Source: a virus. Taken from it: a DNA stretch of 22,847 nt. Positions 22,631-22,847 of the stretch are shown piece by piece. Location: the IMG/VR virus record IMGVR_UViG_3300025890_000173, positions 1-22,847 of that record; one strand, given 5' to 3'. The first letter of the stretch is position 1. The number at the start of each line of letters is the position of its first letter. The notes beneath the pieces were generated by a model. The model saw only the letters and a list, made by a program, of their open reading frames with translations, ran no database searches and was not told the origin of the DNA. The position numbers were made by a program, and so were the translations under genes.

Positions 22631-22847
22631 TTAATTATAGAATATAGTTACAGCAGTTATATTCGTTAAAGCCGAGACATATATATCGGACACTCTTACG
22701 CCCTCATCCGGTATAAAAACCGAATCAGACGTGCTTGCTCCGAAATCTATGTCTATAGCCGTAGCGCCACCATTTCCTTGCGTTATGGTAAGCCTTCCCG
22801 CCCCGGCACCCGTGGTTACTTGGAACCCACGGACACGAGCAGGACCA
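22631..22847 (-). CDS. C-terminal fragment of a small beta-rich protein (71 aa visible)
   Basis: The frame enters from the right edge and ends in TAA at 22631. The 71 visible residues alternate hydrophobic and polar in beta fashion (RGFQVTTGAGAGRLTITQG, then DSVFIPDEGVRVSDIYVSAL). Short single-domain proteins of this kind sit near connector genes in marine phages as I recall, possibly as head decoration or minor head proteins. No motif decides this. The start is outside the window. Confidence 0.6.
   Translation of the reverse strand, partial: GPARVRGFQVTTGAGAGRLTITQGNGGATAIDIDFGASTSDSVFIPDEGVRVSDIYVSALTNITAVTIFYN

Overview
The window is part of a tailed-phage genome, most likely a marine short-tailed (podovirus-type) phage of a Gram-negative host. 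Every supported gene lies on the minus strand, so the genes are read from the right end to the left. The phage assignment rests on a P22/SU10-style set of head-tail connector and tail proteins, a T4-type lysozyme, and many small proteins of types I recognise from marine phages. A Gram-negative host is inferred from the lipoprotein and lipase beside the lysozyme. Almost all genes are joined by ATGA or TAATG overlaps or by gaps of a few bases. I see no tRNA, integrase, transposase, CRISPR array or replication gene, and no gene-free stretch longer than 90 bases.

Layout in transcription order. (1) 22847-21798: small proteins: a truncated beta-rich protein, a basic Cys/Trp-tail protein, a coiled-coil plus membrane-segment protein, a Cys-repeat peptide and a basic Ser/Lys peptide. 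(2) 21798-20178: connector and adaptor proteins. (3) 20147-17060: tail appendage genes: a beta-rich structural protein, a 22-residue-repeat protein with period-5 Trp motifs, a zinc-ribbon peptide, a tail fibre and a small helical protein. (4) 17057-10408: the distinctive part. Four putative Fe(II)/2-oxoglutarate oxygenases and one flavin-dependent (tryptophan-type) halogenase surround a glycine-rich adhesin-like protein, a likely tail-assembly chaperone and three conserved proteins of unknown role. Much of this block is markedly AT-rich. (5) 10320-8252: a probable lysis module: a small protein, a protein with a C-terminal membrane segment, a class 3 lipase, a lipoprotein and a T4-type lysozyme. 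(6) 8242-1: a tail nozzle protein, a small protein, three large internal/ejection-type proteins and the start of a fourth.

Working model: the structural genes build a short tail with fibres and a set of proteins ejected into the host. The lysis block opens the envelope. The oxygenase/halogenase island is the most unusual feature. Its position among fibre, adhesin and chaperone genes suggests, without proving, that it modifies virion proteins or a host-derived small molecule. Functions here come from recognising motifs by eye; no database search was run.
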